Shown piece by piece: positions 61,941 through 64,000 of a stretch of DNA of 64,000 bases (position 1 is its first letter; each line of letters opens with the position of its first letter). The notes beneath the pieces are model-generated. The model did not search any database. It was not told the origin of the DNA and saw only the letters and a program-made list of their open reading frames with translations. Position numbers and translations under genes: made by a program. The DNA is from Mucor racemosus. Lineage: Eukaryota; Mucoromycota; Mucoromycetes; Mucorales; Mucoraceae. The DNA lies in NCBI GenBank assembly GCA_027405735.1, contig JAPEHQ010000004.1, positions 62,001-126,000 on the forward strand. Direction: 5' to 3'.

Positions 61941-62060
61941 CACTCCAGATACAAAACGTTACACTCCAGATACAAAACGTTACACTCCAGTTATATAAAG
62001 TTACACTCCAGATATAAAAGTTACACTCCAGATACAAAAAGTTACACTCCAGAAGTCAAA
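61941..62060 (+). repeat. 21-bp tandem array, 6 copies
   Basis: Unit CACTCCAGATACAAAACGTTA. Unit starts 61941, 61962, 61983, 62004, 62024, 62045 (spacing 21, 21, 21, 20, 21). Runs into R-C copy 2, which also begins with ACACTCCAG. Confidence 0.9.
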
Positions 62061-62740
62061 ATGGATTTTTTTTTTCAAAAAATCAAATCTCCAACTTTTT
62101 TCCCATATTTTTTTTTTATATTAGGGCAAGAATGGATTTTGGTAAAAGTCAATACAGCAATGACGATGGTGCCATTTATATATTTTTAGCATTTTTTTAT
62201 GCTGAGATATAACCGCTCAAACAATTGGAGAAATATCAGAAAAACAAGCATAACTATTAATTTCATTAAATAAACATTCGTTGTAATTATAATTAAACTT
62301 GTTTGTCTATATTATTTGCATATTATTTGTTAGATTTAAACAGAGATAAAATAAAAGTTCAAAGATTTTGACCCATAAAATGCACGAAAAAAGCATAAAT
62401 CATTGATATCTCCCCGCAAAACTTTTAAAGCAGAACAACAGTTTAATAACGCTGATAGTTCGCAACAGTATGTATTGTTTTATTTTTTGGTGTTTCGAAA
62501 AATATTGACTTTTGACGGAGTAATAACGATATTAAGGCATACCCTTGTTTTTTGACCCCAACCCTCATCCAAAAATTGCGGTTTTGAGCGAATTTCAAAA
62601 CAAAATAATAACAACCTCTTATTGCAATTAGTATGAGTCGATAGGGATCCTCAAGGGCTACAAGTAATAATAAACAATCTACAGTATATTACTATACTAT
62701 CTGTCGAGTAAATTCGGAAAAAGCGATAAATTTTTCTTCC
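62045..62740 (+). repeat. Dispersed repeat R-C, copy 2
   Basis: Homologous to 36997-37800: CACTCCAG, T-rich run, TGGATTTTGGTAA, GACGATGGTGCCATT, GAGATATAACC, GGAGTAATAACGATAT, TTTTTTGACCCC. Lies between R-A copies E and F. Confidence 0.6.
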
Positions 62741-62744
62741 AATT

Positions 62745-63595
62745 TTGGTTTTCACAGCTTAAACTCAAAGAATGGAAACTTTGTGCCTTAATATCTCTGC
62801 AAAAAATTAAGCTATGCTAACAATTTTTAATAATAAAACTTACTTGTTTTGAACCGCTTTTTAACATATCTGAGTTTGAAAAATATCTGAACATTTTTAT
62901 TTTTTTTTCATTTTTTTTGACAGTTTTATATTAGATTTCAAAATATCCATTAAATTGAGTAGCATTTTTTTTTAAATTCATGTCATTGAACTTGTTGAGA
63001 TCTACCGGACCCAATTTAGTTTTTTTCAAAATATTAATTTTTCGTAGAGATATCCTCAAAAATGTATACAAAGGGGTGCCTTCAATCTCTAGCTTCCATT
63101 TTTCCCTTGTATACCCTCATCCTAAATTCTGAATCTGAAAAAAATTTGGATAAACATTTCGTTTTCTCTACGCCAAATGCAGCTAGAGGGTTCATCAATG
63201 GCTCAATCGATAGATATTTGAGTTGTGTATTATTTTCATTATTTATATTAAAAATATTTTTTATAAAAAGTGATGTGTATCTTCAAAAAACCTCCAAAAT
63301 TTCAATTGCATTTTACGCAAAATTTAATGTGAAATGTTTGTCTGATTTTTATTTTAATGGATGCCAAATCCAAAACTGTACAAGAGCCACTTAATACGCT
63401 ACGTCGTCTTACTTTGTAGTTCAGGAGCCATTAAACGATTTTGTTTTTTGAATCATTTTTGGATCGATTTTATAAATCTATTTTGGAACTCAGTTATCAT
63501 GGGTTGTAATCTGTAATTTGAACTATTATTTTGATTATCTCGATCAAAAATTGATATTTCTCATTCAAACAAAAAATACAGACTATCTTTTAGCT
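62745..63595 (+). repeat. R-A copy F (older, 3' part)
   Basis: Begins near AATATCTCTGCAAAAAATTA and runs to TTGATTATCTCGATCAAAAATTG. Overlaps the part covered by copy E by about 290 bp, so E and F are two copies or a partial duplication. Confidence 0.75.
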
Positions 63596-64000
63596 GGGTT
63601 GATTTATATATTTATCGAAAGATAAACGTATTAAATTAATCAAATAAAAAAGTACCGTTTTATTATGAGTTTATAGAGGGTTTGTATACTGATTGAGTGA
63701 TGAGTGCATTAAATGTGAATGATGATATAAATAATTAGAATGAACATATAGAAATTGTGTGGATATACCGGAATCATGCTTCTTTGATTCAATAGTATAT
63801 AGCAGCATGATGATAGACGCATGGAATGTAACCTTGTTTAATTTGCATGTTAAACATCATGATTTGCCAAATCTTCTAAATGTGAAATACACAAGATTTA
63901 GAATGAATATTGTAGCACGAAAAGTGTATAATTTAATAACGAAACTTGTCAAATTAAAACACACACAAAAACTGAAGATCATCTTTATTTGATATCAATA
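63596..64000. other. Window end, AT-rich
   Basis: 63610-63690 matches the reverse complement of about 21660-21760. A plus frame at 63759-63992 (FFDSIVYSSMMIDAWNV) has no recognisable domain. No gene called. Confidence 0.35.

Overview
The window looks like nuclear DNA of an early-diverging filamentous fungus, most likely Mucoromycota (Mucorales). It is very AT-rich, and genes are split by short introns of about 45-80 nt with GTANGT...YAG ends. Gene content is fungal: Yck-type casein kinase, Prp39, Sec18/NSF, Gut1 glycerol kinase, a GOLD-PH-ORD Osh3-type protein, Ubc6, and a zinc finger protein resembling Zap1. Repeat protein fragments (a resolvase-like family, L1/Tx1-type LINEs) also fit Mucorales. 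No bacterial features, tRNA, rRNA or CRISPR were recognised.

Left part (1-18.2 kb) is gene-dense: casein kinase I (-), a four-BRCT Rtt107/Brc1-like protein (+), Prp39 (-), two paralogous type-I membrane kelch proteins (+, 8.0-10.2 and 13.0-15.2 kb) separated by a repeat-filled gap, and NSF/Sec18 (-). From 18.2 to 26.3 kb there are almost no genes but layers of dispersed repeats (here called R-A, R-B, R-D, R-E/F). A many-exon meiotic MutS homologue, MSH5, lies at 26.3-30.0 kb. From 30.2 to 39 kb is a graveyard: two pieces of one LINE type, halves of R-B, a 14-bp minisatellite with its own TATA box, R-C, an amino-acid-permease relic joined to a resolvase-like fragment, and a 21-bp tandem array. 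A Yippee/Moh1 gene (+) and glycerol kinase (-) follow as a convergent pair, then a repeat zone (41.5-45.2 kb) and the OSH3-like gene (-). At 50.3-56.0 kb there is an apparently intact two-ORF LINE. The right end holds a monoacylglycerol lipase, Ubc6 and the Zap1-like factor, then more R-A/R-C copies with a second 21-bp array.

The most interesting signal is in the repeats. The intact LINE (minus strand) sits between two copies of a 15-bp sequence, and its poly(A) end abuts repeat R-B. A second, strongly diverged LINE ends at the same R-B position and is bordered on its other side by sequence homologous to the flank of the first. A third R-B copy looks like an unoccupied site. This suggests a target-specific Tx1-like LINE that uses a particular point in another repeat, perhaps exploiting its promoter. 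The second LINE is also in circularly permuted order.

Among host genes, the three convergent pairs checked to the base (BRCT/Prp39, Yippee/glycerol kinase, Ubc6/Zap1-like) have stop codons 15 bp apart, 3 bp apart, and overlapping by 2 bp. Their mRNA 3' ends must be complementary, which matters in a group of fungi with active RNAi. Exon structures were worked out by eye from splice signals and reading frame; coordinates of multi-exon genes are start codon to stop codon, introns included.
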